A DNA stretch of 10,449 nucleotides. Origin: Ruminococcaceae bacterium UBA3451 (GTDB lineage: Bacteria; Bacillota; Clostridia; Oscillospirales; Acutalibacteraceae). Both the position numbers and the translations under genes were made by a program. Within the stretch, counting starts at the first letter, position 1. Every line of letters starts with the position of its first letter. Shown here piece by piece: positions 1 to 7,257 of the stretch. Under the pieces are notes generated by a model, which saw only the letters and a list, made by a program, of their open reading frames with translations, was not told where the DNA came from and searched no databases. Location: the NCBI GenBank assembly GCA_002378845.1, contig DFRY01000076.1, forward strand, positions 1,864 to 12,312, written 5' to 3'.

Positions 1-121
1 CCGGGCAAACCGGAATCAGAGAATGCTCCCTGCTGAGTTCTATGACATGATCATTTGCACAGCCCGTGCCGCAGTAGCGGCAGTCCATCCCGAGCAGGCA
101 GGCGCTGACTAAAATATTCAT
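1..121 (-). CDS. DUF523 / TudS-like protein, N-terminal part (runs off window)
   Basis: Only the first 40 codons are inside the window, and the gene continues past base 1. The start MNILVSACLLG, a CRY motif, and a later LIPVCP are the signature of the DUF523 family. That family includes thiouracil desulfurase TudS, whose conserved cysteines bind an iron-sulfur cluster (family knowledge). Visible cysteines are C8, C14, C17, C21 and C39; C8 and C39 sit where the family's conserved cysteines lie. The usual CRYDG appears here as CRYCG, with another Cys four residues on. The ATG at 121 is preceded by a GAGGAAAG ribosome binding site. It starts 11 bases after the acetyltransferase stop, so the two are almost certainly co-transcribed. 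Family assignment is good; the substrate is unknown, and many members are annotated only as DUF523. Confidence 0.85.
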   Translation of the reverse strand, partial: MNILVSACLLGMDCRYCGTGCANDHVIELSREHSLIPVCP

Positions 122-132
122 ATTTGCTTTCC

Positions 133-759
133 TCATTCCAAACCGTCGATTTTTCCGTCTATAATTTCCGGCAGATGCTCCTGAATTTTTTCAATCGACC
201 AATCCCACCAGCGAATTTGCTGCAGCTTTTCCGTTGTTTCGGGGGAAAAACGTTTGCGTATTTCTTTCGCCGGCACCCCACCGACAATGGTATACGGCGG
301 CACGTCCTTTGTAACAACCGCTCTGGCGCCGATAATCGCGCCGTCGCCAATATGAACGCCGGAAAGAATGACCGCTTCGTAACCGACCCAGACATCGTTT
401 CCGATTACAATATCGCCTTTGTTGTCCCAGGCATCCGCAACGTTTTTCCCGTCCAACCCCCATTCTTCAAAGAAAATGGGAAAGACGTATGTGGAAAGGG
501 ACTGCATCGTATGGTTCGCGCTGGTGAAAATGAACTTCGCGCCGCAGGCTATGGAGCAAAACTTGCCGATGACAAGCCGGTCATGATTTACCGGATAATG
601 ATAAAGAACATTATTCTTTTCAAATTCGGTCGGATCACTGACAAAATCATTGTAAAAAGTATAATCCCCAACCATGATATTCGGGTTTTTCACTACGTTT
701 TTCAAATAGACGACTTCACGGTCCCCTTTGCGCGGATAAATCGTATTTTCAAAAGCCAC
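133..759 (-). CDS. Vat/CatB-like O-acetyltransferase (xenobiotic acetyltransferase family)
   Basis: A 208-residue left-handed beta-helix acetyltransferase of the XAT group, which includes the streptogramin A acetyltransferases (Vat) and the CatB chloramphenicol acetyltransferases. These move an acetyl group from acetyl-CoA to a hydroxyl of an antibiotic or similar small molecule in the cytoplasm. Visible marks are VLYHYP (51-56), LVIGKFCSI (62-70), the catalytic-His motif ANH with H83, hexapeptide repeats such as GDIVIGNDVWVG (115-126) and VHIGDGAIIGARAVVTKDV (135-153), and the terminal WWDW helix. Overall layout and length match Vat proteins (about 205-220 residues). The start is GTG at 759, with AGAAGG about 8 bases upstream and an in-frame TAG just before that, so no longer start is possible. 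It leads an operon with the DUF523 gene. Many housekeeping XAT proteins confer no resistance, so true antibiotic acetylation is unproven. Confidence 0.88.
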   Translation of the reverse strand: MAFENTIYPRKGDREVVYLKNVVKNPNIMVGDYTFYNDFVSDPTEFEKNNVLYHYPVNHDRLVIGKFCSIACGAKFIFTSANHTMQSLSTYVFPIFFEEWGLDGKNVADAWDNKGDIVIGNDVWVGYEAVILSGVHIGDGAIIGARAVVTKDVPPYTIVGGVPAKEIRKRFSPETTEKLQQIRWWDWSIEKIQEHLPEIIDGKIDGLE

Positions 760-788
760 CGTAACACCTTCTTCCTAAATTGATAATA

Positions 789-817
789 ATTATATAGAAA
801 ATTAGTTTGGTTTTCAA
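789..817 (-). promoter_or_regulatory. Sigma-A promoter of the acetyltransferase-DUF523 operon
   Basis: Read on the minus strand, a -35 TTGAAA (817-812) and a perfect -10 TATAAT (794-789) are separated by exactly 17 bases. This is a near-consensus housekeeping promoter. The predicted transcript would start near 782 and give a leader of only about 20 bases before the GTG at 759, just enough for the ribosome binding site. No attenuator fits in so short a leader, so a strong, simple expression pattern is inferred unless a regulator acts on the DNA. Confidence 0.75.
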
Positions 818-853
818 TCCTTTTCTAGGCAGAACTCTAATTGAGCATTCATA

Positions 854-895
854 CAAATACAAACAGGGCGGTCACTGCCGCCCTGTTTGTATTTG
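854..895. repeat. Perfect 18-bp inverted repeat between divergent promoters, terminator-like
   Basis: Arms 854-871 and 878-895 are perfect reverse complements around the 6-base loop TCACTG. The core is GC-rich (CAGGGCGG with CCGCCCTG), and each strand ends in TTTGTATTTG, so it could act as a bidirectional intrinsic terminator. Its position is odd: both flanking genes are transcribed away from it, so no gene reads into it. The right arm overlaps the likely -35 region of the kinase-like gene. It may instead be an operator, an insulator against antisense reading, or a relic of an earlier gene order. Confidence 0.75.
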
Positions 896-916
896 GTGAA
901 ACGCTTATGATATAAT
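887..916 (+). promoter_or_regulatory. Extended -10 promoter of the P-loop kinase-like gene
   Basis: An extended -10 element, TGATATAAT (908-916), is preceded 18 bases upstream by a weak -35 TTGTAT (887-892). A second TATAAT lies at 921-926. The -35 lies inside the right arm of the 854-895 inverted repeat. Predicted transcription starts near 923, giving a leader of about 40 bases. A weak -35 paired with a TG-extended -10 is a common Gram-positive arrangement. Confidence 0.6.
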
Positions 917-962
917 AGCGTATAATCAAAAAATAGGCATAAGCAAGGAAAGCGACAAAACA

Positions 963-1472
963 ATGAAAAAATTGATTCTGATCAACGGTACGATGGGAGT
1001 AGGTAAAACCGCAACCGGCAAAGAACTGCTTGCCCTGCTGCCGCGCAGTGTGTTTTTAGACGGCGACTGGTGCTGGAACATGAACCCTTTTCTCGTAACG
1101 GAGGAAACCAAAGACATGGTGATGGACAACATCACACATTTATTGAGGAATTTCCTCACCTGCTCCGTTTATGACCATGTTATTTTCTGCTGGGTCATGC
1201 ACGAAGAAAGCATTCTGGAACAGGTTCTGTCCCGATTGGAAGAAACCGAATACGAACTGCACAAATTCACACTGACCTGTTCTGAACAGGCGCTGACCGA
1301 CCGGCTGTCCACTGATGTTGCGAACGGTCTGCGGCAAAGCGATATTATTGCGCGCAGCCTGCTTCGGCTTCCCTTATACGACGCCATGAGCACCGTAAAA
1401 ATTGAGGTAAGCGGTATTTCCGCATGGGAAGCGGCGAAAAAAATAATAGAATTGATGGGGCAGGAACCCTAA
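963..1472 (+). CDS. P-loop nucleotide/small-molecule kinase-like protein (AAA family ATPase)
   Basis: A 169-residue cytoplasmic protein with a classic Walker A loop, GTMGVGKT (residues 9-16), directly after the first beta strand (KKLILIN). A second conserved patch, FLDGDWCW (31-38), contains D33 and D35. Similar small kinases carry substrate- or metal-binding acidic residues in this region. The size and single-domain layout fit AAA_33-type or chloramphenicol-phosphotransferase-like kinases; proteins of this sequence type are usually annotated only as AAA family ATPase or nucleotide kinase, and the substrate is not known. ATG 963 has AAGGAAAG (945-952) 10 bases upstream. It is a single-gene unit, divergent from the acetyltransferase and convergent with the GH3 gene. 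Base use resembles its neighbours. A role in resistance or nucleotide salvage would be a guess. Confidence 0.8.
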   Translation: MKKLILINGTMGVGKTATGKELLALLPRSVFLDGDWCWNMNPFLVTEETKDMVMDNITHLLRNFLTCSVYDHVIFCWVMHEESILEQVLSRLEETEYELHKFTLTCSEQALTDRLSTDVANGLRQSDIIARSLLRLPLYDAMSTVKIEVSGISAWEAAKKIIELMGQEP

Positions 1473-1552
1473 CTTTGCTGGTGCAAGTCTTATGCTTTTG
1501 TGAACTGAACAACGATGAATAAAATCCTGCCCCGCGATATTTTCATTCCAAG

Positions 1553-1588
1553 GTTGACATTTTCTTCGGATTATGTCAGCTTTTTATT
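1553..1588 (+). terminator. Intrinsic terminator with UUCG loop after the kinase-like gene
   Basis: Bases 1553-1564 pair with 1569-1580 around a C(TTCG)G tetraloop. The stem has one G-T wobble and two internal T-T mismatches. It is followed directly by TTTTT (1581-1585) and ATT. The T-run is on the plus strand only, so it should stop transcripts of the kinase-like gene about 80 bases after its stop codon, just before the end of the convergent GH3 gene. The internal mismatches weaken the stem somewhat. Confidence 0.6.
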
Positions 1589-1598
1589 GGAGGTAAAC

Positions 1599-3737
1599 TT
1601 ACTTTGGAAAGCGGATTTCAACTTCAGCCGGCCGAATACCGGTCAGTTCAAAACTGCGCTCATCCGGCTGAGAAGTCCCTACATACAGTTGAAACAGACT
1701 GCCGTCCCGCAAACGGTTCCCTTCGTCATCCACAACCTGAAAAGCAGAGGTTCCCAGAACAAACCGAAACGTTGTTTCTTCCCCGGCGTTTAGATGAATC
1801 CGCTGAAAACCGCAAAGGCTGGTGTTCGGAACCGCCCACTTTGACTCTTCGTCTTGAATATAAAGCTGTACCACATCGTCTGTATCATATCTTCCATTAT
1901 TGCGCACAGTGATATCCACAGGAACGTCCTCGTTCGGGCGCGCTTCTCCGTTCGCAAGCCGTGCCTGCGTAACAACACAACGCCCGTATGTGAGGCCGAA
2001 ACCAAAGGGATAAAGCGCCTTCTGTGCCATATAACGGTATGTTCTGCCCTGCATACTGTAATTTTCAAAATCCGGCAGTTCTTCTGCCGACCGGTAAAAC
2101 GTAACAGGCAGTTTTCCGCTGGGGGAACATTTTCCAAACAAAATATCCGCCGCTGCTTTTCCGCCGTGACTGCCCGGATACCATGTGTTAAGAATGGCAT
2201 TGCAGTGCTCCTGTGCCCAATTAATGGCAAGGGCGCTGCCGGTGCTCAGCAGCAGCACCGTGGGTTTTCCGACTGCGGTCACCTGTTCCAGCAGATGCTG
2301 TTGCAACCCGGGCAGATATAAGTCCAGCTTGTCACCCGAGGCATAAGAGTTCCCGGTGTCACCCTCTTCACCCTCCAGCAGAGAATCCAGCCCAAGGCAA
2401 AGGAAAACAACATCTGCACGTTCCACCATGGACAGCGCTTCGGAAAGGCGGTCGTCCACACGGGCAAGACCTTCCACCCGATCTTTCAAAATATGGCAGC
2501 CTTCGGAATAATATACGCGCACGTCTTCCCCAACCGCCTGGCGGATTCCTTCCAGCAGGGTAATGTATTCCGACGTAGTACCGCAGTAATTCCCTTTCAG
2601 CATAACCTGGCTGTCCGCATTGGGCCCGATTACCGCAACAGATTTCAGCTTTGCAGCGTCAATTGGCAGCAGTCCGTCATTTTTTAGAAGCACCATGGAT
2701 TTTTCAGCCGCCTGAAGTGACACGGCGTTGTGTTCTATGCAGTCGTTGACTTCGTACGGAATGGAATCGTATTCACAATGCTCGTCAAACATACCCAGTT
2801 TGATCCGCGTACGCATCAGATGCTCCGCCGCCGCGGTAATGTCGTCCTCTGTGACAAAACCTTCCTGCAGCGCTTCGAGCAAATGGAGGTAGGTATTCCC
2901 GCAGTTTACGTCGCACCCGTTTTTCATGGCAAGCGCGGCGGATTCCGGCGCTGTTTTGGTAACCATATGTTTTGTATGGAAGTCACGGATCGCCCAGCAG
3001 TCCGAAACAATATGCCCCTGAAAACCCCACTTTTTCTTTAGAATATCGTGAAGCAAAGCCTTGCTGCCGCAGCACGGTTCCCCGTTCGTACGGTTGTAAG
3101 CACCCATCACACTTTCCACCTTCGCTTCTTTAACGCAGGCTTCGAATGCGGGCAGATAAGTTTCGTACATATCTTTTTTCCCCGCAATTGCATTAAACTC
3201 GTGCCGCAGCGCTTCCGGCCCGCTGTGCACGGCAAAATGCTTTGCACAGGCAGACACCTTCAAATGTTTTCCGTTGCCCTGCAGCCCTTCCACAAACGCA
3301 ACACCCAGCCGGGAAGTCAAATACGGGTCTTCCCCGTACGTTTCCTGCCCGCGGCCCCAGCGCGGGTCACGGAAAATATTTACGTTGGGCGACCAAAACG
3401 TAAGCCCCTTATAAATATCGCGGTCATTTTTACGCACCGCTTCATTATATTTCGCCCGGGCTTCGGTTGAAATTACATCCGCTATCTTCTTTAAAAAAAC
3501 ATCGTCAAACATGGCCGCCAGTCCGATGGCTTGCGGAAAGACGGTGGCCGTTCCCGCTCTTGCCACGCCGTGCAGAGCCTCGTTCCACCAGTTGTACCGG
3601 GGAATATGCAGGCGTTCGACGGCCGGCGCGTCATATCGCAGCTGCGACGCTTTTTCTTCCAGCGACATTTGCGCCACCAAATCTTTGGCACGCTCTTCCA
3701 CCGTATAGTTTTCATCCAAATAAATCGGCTTGTTCAT
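1599..3737 (-). CDS. Glycoside hydrolase family 3, beta-xylosidase/beta-glucosidase-like, cytoplasmic
   Basis: This enzyme should remove sugars from the non-reducing end of beta-linked oligosaccharides by a retaining mechanism. In the 712-residue form it has a TIM barrel (about 12-322), an alpha/beta sandwich (about 347-584) and a C-terminal Fn3-like domain (about 597-692). Marks are NWWNEALHGVA, the NIFRDPRWGRGQETYGEDP stretch typical of the beta-xylosidase clade, KHF, and VSDCWAI with the predicted nucleophile D246. LEGEEGD (454-460) is the likely acid/base region, and WYPGSHGGKAAADILFG with SGKLPVTF follows. There is no signal peptide, so it acts on imported sugars. Two start codons, ATG 3740 and ATG 3737, follow GGAGG (3749-3745) at 4 and 7 bases; 3737 has the better spacing. 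The regulator's stop overlaps them, implying translational coupling. SDCWA replaces the commoner SDCGA or SDWGA. Xyloside, glucoside or arabinoside preference cannot be fixed from sequence. Confidence 0.93.
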   Translation of the reverse strand: MNKPIYLDENYTVEERAKDLVAQMSLEEKASQLRYDAPAVERLHIPRYNWWNEALHGVARAGTATVFPQAIGLAAMFDDVFLKKIADVISTEARAKYNEAVRKNDRDIYKGLTFWSPNVNIFRDPRWGRGQETYGEDPYLTSRLGVAFVEGLQGNGKHLKVSACAKHFAVHSGPEALRHEFNAIAGKKDMYETYLPAFEACVKEAKVESVMGAYNRTNGEPCCGSKALLHDILKKKWGFQGHIVSDCWAIRDFHTKHMVTKTAPESAALAMKNGCDVNCGNTYLHLLEALQEGFVTEDDITAAAEHLMRTRIKLGMFDEHCEYDSIPYEVNDCIEHNAVSLQAAEKSMVLLKNDGLLPIDAAKLKSVAVIGPNADSQVMLKGNYCGTTSEYITLLEGIRQAVGEDVRVYYSEGCHILKDRVEGLARVDDRLSEALSMVERADVVFLCLGLDSLLEGEEGDTGNSYASGDKLDLYLPGLQQHLLEQVTAVGKPTVLLLSTGSALAINWAQEHCNAILNTWYPGSHGGKAAADILFGKCSPSGKLPVTFYRSAEELPDFENYSMQGRTYRYMAQKALYPFGFGLTYGRCVVTQARLANGEARPNEDVPVDITVRNNGRYDTDDVVQLYIQDEESKWAVPNTSLCGFQRIHLNAGEETTFRFVLGTSAFQVVDDEGNRLRDGSLFQLYVGTSQPDERSFELTGIRPAEVEIRFPK

Positions 3738-5314
3738 CATGCATCCTCCGCTTTCAGGCAATGAATTTTTTCCCGGTATTCTGTAGGGGACATTCCCGTA
3801 TTCTTTTTAAACGCCAATGAAAAATAATTCGTGTCGTGATACCCGGTCATACGCGCAATTCTTCCTGTTTTTTCCTGTGTTGATTCCAGAAGACTTTTCG
3901 CTTTTTCCATCCGCTTCCGAACAATGTACTCGTTGCACCCTTCCCCCACTACCTTTTTAAACAACCGCGAGAAGTAGTTTGGGTTTAAAAACAGCATGGA
4001 AGCAATACTGGAAACCGTAAGCTCGTTTTCCAGATTTTCTTTAATATATTTTTTCGCTGTAGTAACCAGTTCATGGGTGTTATTTTCCTCCTGACTGAAC
4101 AGCTGGATTACAAACGATTTGGAAAACTGAAACGCTTCGTCCCAGTTCGCAACCAGCATGCTGTCCAGCAGCACATTCAGCTTGCCGTCCGCATTGCTGC
4201 CCGTGTTGCTGATATAGATGAAATAAAGGGCGGAAGCAATGTCGAAGTAAAGCCGGCGTGCCATGGAATTGGAAAGGTTATATCGGTTCACCGTATTACG
4301 GAGTATTTCAAACGCATCAATCAGTACGTCAACATCCGTTATATGTTCCACCATCACCTTTTTTTGCTCACCAAAAATACGATAAATAGTCAGCAGTCTT
4401 TGCTCGGATTCTTCGGTTTGAAGAATATCTCCTTTTCGTTTTTGCAGCGTACCAAGTAGCCGCAGCGCTTCGGTGTAAGATGCTTTGAGCTTGGAAAGCC
4501 CGCAGGCAACCCCGCCAAGCACCACATTTTCGCGCACATTGAGCTCATTTTTCAGCAAATCCTTTACCTGCCCAATCCGCTCCACTACCTCGTCAAATTC
4601 GCTGCCGGAAAATACGGCTATCACAATTCTGCCCGCTTTGTCCTCGAATGTGATTCCATTCAGACTGGAATCGAACCTTTCCATACAGAGGTTTTTTACG
4701 GACAGCTGCAAAAAATCATGCTGCTCCTTCCATGCGCTTTCATCCTCTACAATGGGTACCATAATAGCAACTTGAAGCAGCTGGCCGGCTTTCAGCCCGT
4801 ATTTCTCCGTAAGCTTTTGCAGGGCGAAATCCGGCTCTTCCCCATCCAGCAGGCTGCGAAGCCGATTTTCCAGTTCCGCTTGTTCGGCTACCCCCTGCAC
4901 CCTTCTCATAAGCTGTTGCTTATGAGCGATGCTTCGCTCCAGATTCAGTTCCCTTACCTGATTCTTGATGGAAAGCAGCAGCTCTTCTTCATCCGCCGGC
5001 TTTAAAATAAAGTCCTGCACATTCAGCTTGCAGCACTGCTGCGCATAGTTAAAGTCGTCGTAACCCGTTAAAACCAGAATTTTCATTTTGGGATTAATTT
5101 TTTTCGCCTGTTCTATCAGCGTTAATCCGTTCATTTCCACCATGCAGATGTCGGTCAGCATAATGTGGGGCATTTCCTTATGGATAATTTCCATTGCTTC
5201 TTTTCCCGACGCCGCCGTGAGGACTTTATCGATTTCAATATCCGACCACGGAATGATGCTACGGATTCCGGTTCGAATCATTTCTTCGTCGTCAACAATC
5301 ATCGCCTTGTACAT
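3737..5314 (-). CDS. YesN-like response regulator, receiver plus AraC-type HTH
   Basis: A 525-residue transcription activator. The receiver domain (about 1-120) shows the acidic pair D8-D9, phospho-acceptor D55 (in MLTDICM), T83 and K105 (FILKPAD). A long, less conserved middle region (about 125-410) is typical of YesN-type regulators. The C-terminal AraC/XylS domain (about 415-515) carries two helix-turn-helix units, around LTVSSIASMLFLNPNYFSRLF and IARMTGYHDTNYFSLAFKK, ending GMSPTEYREK. The true start is ATG 5314, preceded by GGCGGTGA about 3-8 bases upstream and 16 bases after the kinase stop; an open frame continues upstream but overlaps the kinase and lacks family sequence. It lies in one operon with the kinase and the GH3 gene, whose start codons overlap its stop. 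Phosphorylated regulators of this type generally switch on neighbouring sugar-uptake genes, so the likely targets are the kinase promoter and the binding-protein promoter beyond the window. Confidence 0.93.
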   Translation of the reverse strand: MYKAMIVDDEEMIRTGIRSIIPWSDIEIDKVLTAASGKEAMEIIHKEMPHIMLTDICMVEMNGLTLIEQAKKINPKMKILVLTGYDDFNYAQQCCKLNVQDFILKPADEEELLLSIKNQVRELNLERSIAHKQQLMRRVQGVAEQAELENRLRSLLDGEEPDFALQKLTEKYGLKAGQLLQVAIMVPIVEDESAWKEQHDFLQLSVKNLCMERFDSSLNGITFEDKAGRIVIAVFSGSEFDEVVERIGQVKDLLKNELNVRENVVLGGVACGLSKLKASYTEALRLLGTLQKRKGDILQTEESEQRLLTIYRIFGEQKKVMVEHITDVDVLIDAFEILRNTVNRYNLSNSMARRLYFDIASALYFIYISNTGSNADGKLNVLLDSMLVANWDEAFQFSKSFVIQLFSQEENNTHELVTTAKKYIKENLENELTVSSIASMLFLNPNYFSRLFKKVVGEGCNEYIVRKRMEKAKSLLESTQEKTGRIARMTGYHDTNYFSLAFKKNTGMSPTEYREKIHCLKAEDA

Positions 5315-5330
5315 TTCACCGCCTGCTTTC

Positions 5331-7100
5331 CTAATGCTGCTTTGGCAGCCGGATTTCAACCGTAATGCCGCCAAGCTCATTTTTCCGGTAAGAAAGGCCG
5401 TACTGCTCCCCGAACAAAAGCTGAATTCGTTTATGCACGTTCCGCACGCCGTATCCACCGGACTCGTCGTATTCACTGATCGAACTGTTCATTTCGTCAA
5501 TTTTTTCCTGTGGCATTCCGTTTCCGCTGTCCTCCACATACACCACAATGCAGTTATCCTGCTCGCTGGCCCGGATAATAACGGCGCCGGTGTGGCCTTC
5601 CTTAATGTTGATTCCGTGATTGATGGAATTTTCCACCAAAGGCTGCAAAGTCATTTTGGGAATGAGCACATTGTAAAAGCTTTTGTCGACCTCGTATCTG
5701 GCTTCGATGATATTGCTGTACCGCATGTTCTGAATTATGAGGTAACTTTTTACATGTTCCATTTCCTGCAGAAGCGGAATGATGTCGCGCCCGTTGCTCA
5801 GGCACAGTCTGTAATAGCGAGCCAGCGCTTTCACCATCATGGAAACTTTGTCGTTTCCGTCCGTCAGTGCCTGCCAGTGGATACATTCCAGGGTATTGTA
5901 AAGGAAATGAGGTTTTATCTGTGCCTGCAGCGCGTTCAGCTTAATCTGTTCGATTTGATGCTGTTCGGTTTTGACCTGAACCATCAGGTTTTGTATTTCA
6001 TCAATCATTTCATTAAAGCCGTCGGCAAGCTGCCGAAAATCGTCGCCGTCATACGTTTGATCCATATGAACCTTTAAGCTGCCGCCCGAAACCACAGCCA
6101 TGTTGTACACAATATCCTTCAGCGGGCGGTAGAGGCTGTTGCTCAGTTTAAAAGCAATCAGCACGCCCAAAATACAGAATACGGTGACCAGCAGCAAGAG
6201 AATCAGAATGGTGACATAAGTATCGAAATACAGATACCCGTTTTTAATGGTTCCTACCACATACCAGTCCCACGATTTGATGTGCTGATACAGCACCAAA
6301 TTGTTGTTTTTGCTGAAGCTCCCCTTTTCCCCCACGAAGCTGGCGGCGTAGGGCGACTTGGTCAGAAGCAGACTTTGATCCTGATTCGAAATAATTTTTC
6401 CGCTGTTGTCGGTCAGGTAAATTTCAAAGGGCAGCTCGGAATTCTGCGCATCGTACACCTTTTGCAGCTGTTTTTCATCGATGCTGATGCAAAGCAGGCC
6501 GCATTCCTTGCTGATTTCAAATTCGTCGTACAGAGGCTGGTAAATATTCAGCGAATATTCATCGGGATAAAAAATCTTCCGGGTTACGATGGCCTTCATA
6601 TTACCGTAAGAGGTTTTCGTGGCCCGTTCGTAATCCTGCTTTGCCTGTTCAATAAAGTTGTTCCCCATGACGGGCGTTCCGATATAAATCATACTGTTAT
6701 TACTGTAATTGATCACCGATATGTAACTGATTTCGCTTTTGGTATTGATCATGTAATAAAGCGCATTGTACACCTCGTTTGTGGTGCTGATGGAATCGCT
6801 GTAGGATGTATTGGGCTCGCTCAGGTACTGCTGAATACGCCCGTCATACATTAACAGCTCTGCGCTGTCGTCAAGGCTTCGCAGAGAAGCTTCGAGCGTA
6901 TTTGCCACCAAGTCAATTTGTTTCATGGCGAGCGCGCTTGATTTGTCGTGAATGGAAATCCAGTTTGAAATAGCGGACACAAGCAGCACAATAATCGAGA
7001 TGACCAATATTTCACCGACCAGAAACAAAGATATCTTTTTATTGAAGTTCAGCTTTTTGATTCGGCTGACTTTTTTACGAATGAAATTCATTTGCGTCAT
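5331..7100 (-). CDS. YesM-like sensor histidine kinase
   Basis: A 589-residue membrane sensor. It has a positively charged N-terminus, TM1 (about 24-46), an extracytoplasmic sensor region of about 245 residues (47-292) of probable dCache type, TM2 (about 294-318) and a HAMP linker (about 318-372). The YesM-type kinase core follows, with the phospho-accepting H398 in QIKPHFLYNTLE, the N box LQPLVENSINHGI (486-498), the G box DSGNGM (524-529) and GGYGVRNV (548-555). Length and layout are standard for the family. ATG 7100 follows GGAGGG at 7 bases. Two cysteines in the sensor region (C200 and C204) are close enough for a disulfide, though this is not proven. Its partner is the regulator 16 bases downstream. 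The signal is unknown; a sugar or a sugar-loaded binding protein is likely by analogy. Confidence 0.94.
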   Translation of the reverse strand: MTQMNFIRKKVSRIKKLNFNKKISLFLVGEILVISIIVLLVSAISNWISIHDKSSALAMKQIDLVANTLEASLRSLDDSAELLMYDGRIQQYLSEPNTSYSDSISTTNEVYNALYYMINTKSEISYISVINYSNNSMIYIGTPVMGNNFIEQAKQDYERATKTSYGNMKAIVTRKIFYPDEYSLNIYQPLYDEFEISKECGLLCISIDEKQLQKVYDAQNSELPFEIYLTDNSGKIISNQDQSLLLTKSPYAASFVGEKGSFSKNNNLVLYQHIKSWDWYVVGTIKNGYLYFDTYVTILILLLLVTVFCILGVLIAFKLSNSLYRPLKDIVYNMAVVSGGSLKVHMDQTYDGDDFRQLADGFNEMIDEIQNLMVQVKTEQHQIEQIKLNALQAQIKPHFLYNTLECIHWQALTDGNDKVSMMVKALARYYRLCLSNGRDIIPLLQEMEHVKSYLIIQNMRYSNIIEARYEVDKSFYNVLIPKMTLQPLVENSINHGINIKEGHTGAVIIRASEQDNCIVVYVEDSGNGMPQEKIDEMNSSISEYDESGGYGVRNVHKRIQLLFGEQYGLSYRKNELGGITVEIRLPKQH

Positions 7101-7135
7101 TTGTGTTCCCTCCGAATGTATTCGTGCCCATTTTC

Positions 7136-7181
7136 AACAATTATTCTGTTTTGCTATAATGTTGAGTCCATTATAATTGTT
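7136..7181. repeat. Two overlapping inverted repeats over the kinase promoter (candidate operator)
   Basis: Two perfect inverted repeats overlap. AACAATTAT (7136-7144) pairs with ATAATTGTT (7173-7181), and TATAATG (7155-7161) pairs with CATTATA (7169-7175) around TTGAGTC. The right arms overlap each other and cover the -10 box, and the inner repeat spans the predicted start of transcription. The region is AT-rich, so some symmetry is expected by chance. Regulation here by the operon's own regulator or by a repressor is an inference. Confidence 0.4.
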
Positions 7182-7198
7182 TTACGCCGATTTTTCCA
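7170..7198 (-). promoter_or_regulatory. Promoter of the kinase-regulator-GH3 operon
   Basis: On the minus strand, -35 TGGAAA (7198-7193) and a perfect -10 TATAAT (7175-7170) are 17 bases apart. The predicted start is near 7163, giving a leader of about 60 bases. The -10 lies inside the inverted repeats at 7136-7181. The permease gene ends 60 bases upstream and no strong intrinsic terminator is seen between, so read-through from the transporter genes may add to this promoter. Confidence 0.65.
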
Positions 7199-7257
7199 TT
7201 GGAACACAATACAGAGAAACACCGCGCAAATTGTATTGATTATGCAAAGCCGGAGAA

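Noticed and set aside
124..783. A 219-codon plus-strand frame opposite the acetyltransferase
   Set aside because: The minus-strand reading has a full family signature, a GTG start with ribosome site and a near-consensus promoter; the plus-strand reading has none of these.
1457..1533. Nine-base inverted repeat GGGGCAGGA / TCCTGCCCC around the end of the kinase-like gene
   Set aside because: The arms are perfect but separated by 59 bases with no T-run after the second arm. The UUCG hairpin at 1553-1588 is a much better terminator.
5315..5476. Extension of the response regulator upstream to 5476
   Set aside because: It would overlap the end of the kinase gene by about 145 bases, and it precedes a normal receiver-domain start (MYKAMIVDDE) that has its own ribosome site.
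5088..6077. A 329-codon open frame on the plus strand opposite the kinase and regulator genes
   Set aside because: It lies antisense to two well-supported genes across their junction and shows no recognisable domain. Its length reflects the codon bias of the opposite strand.
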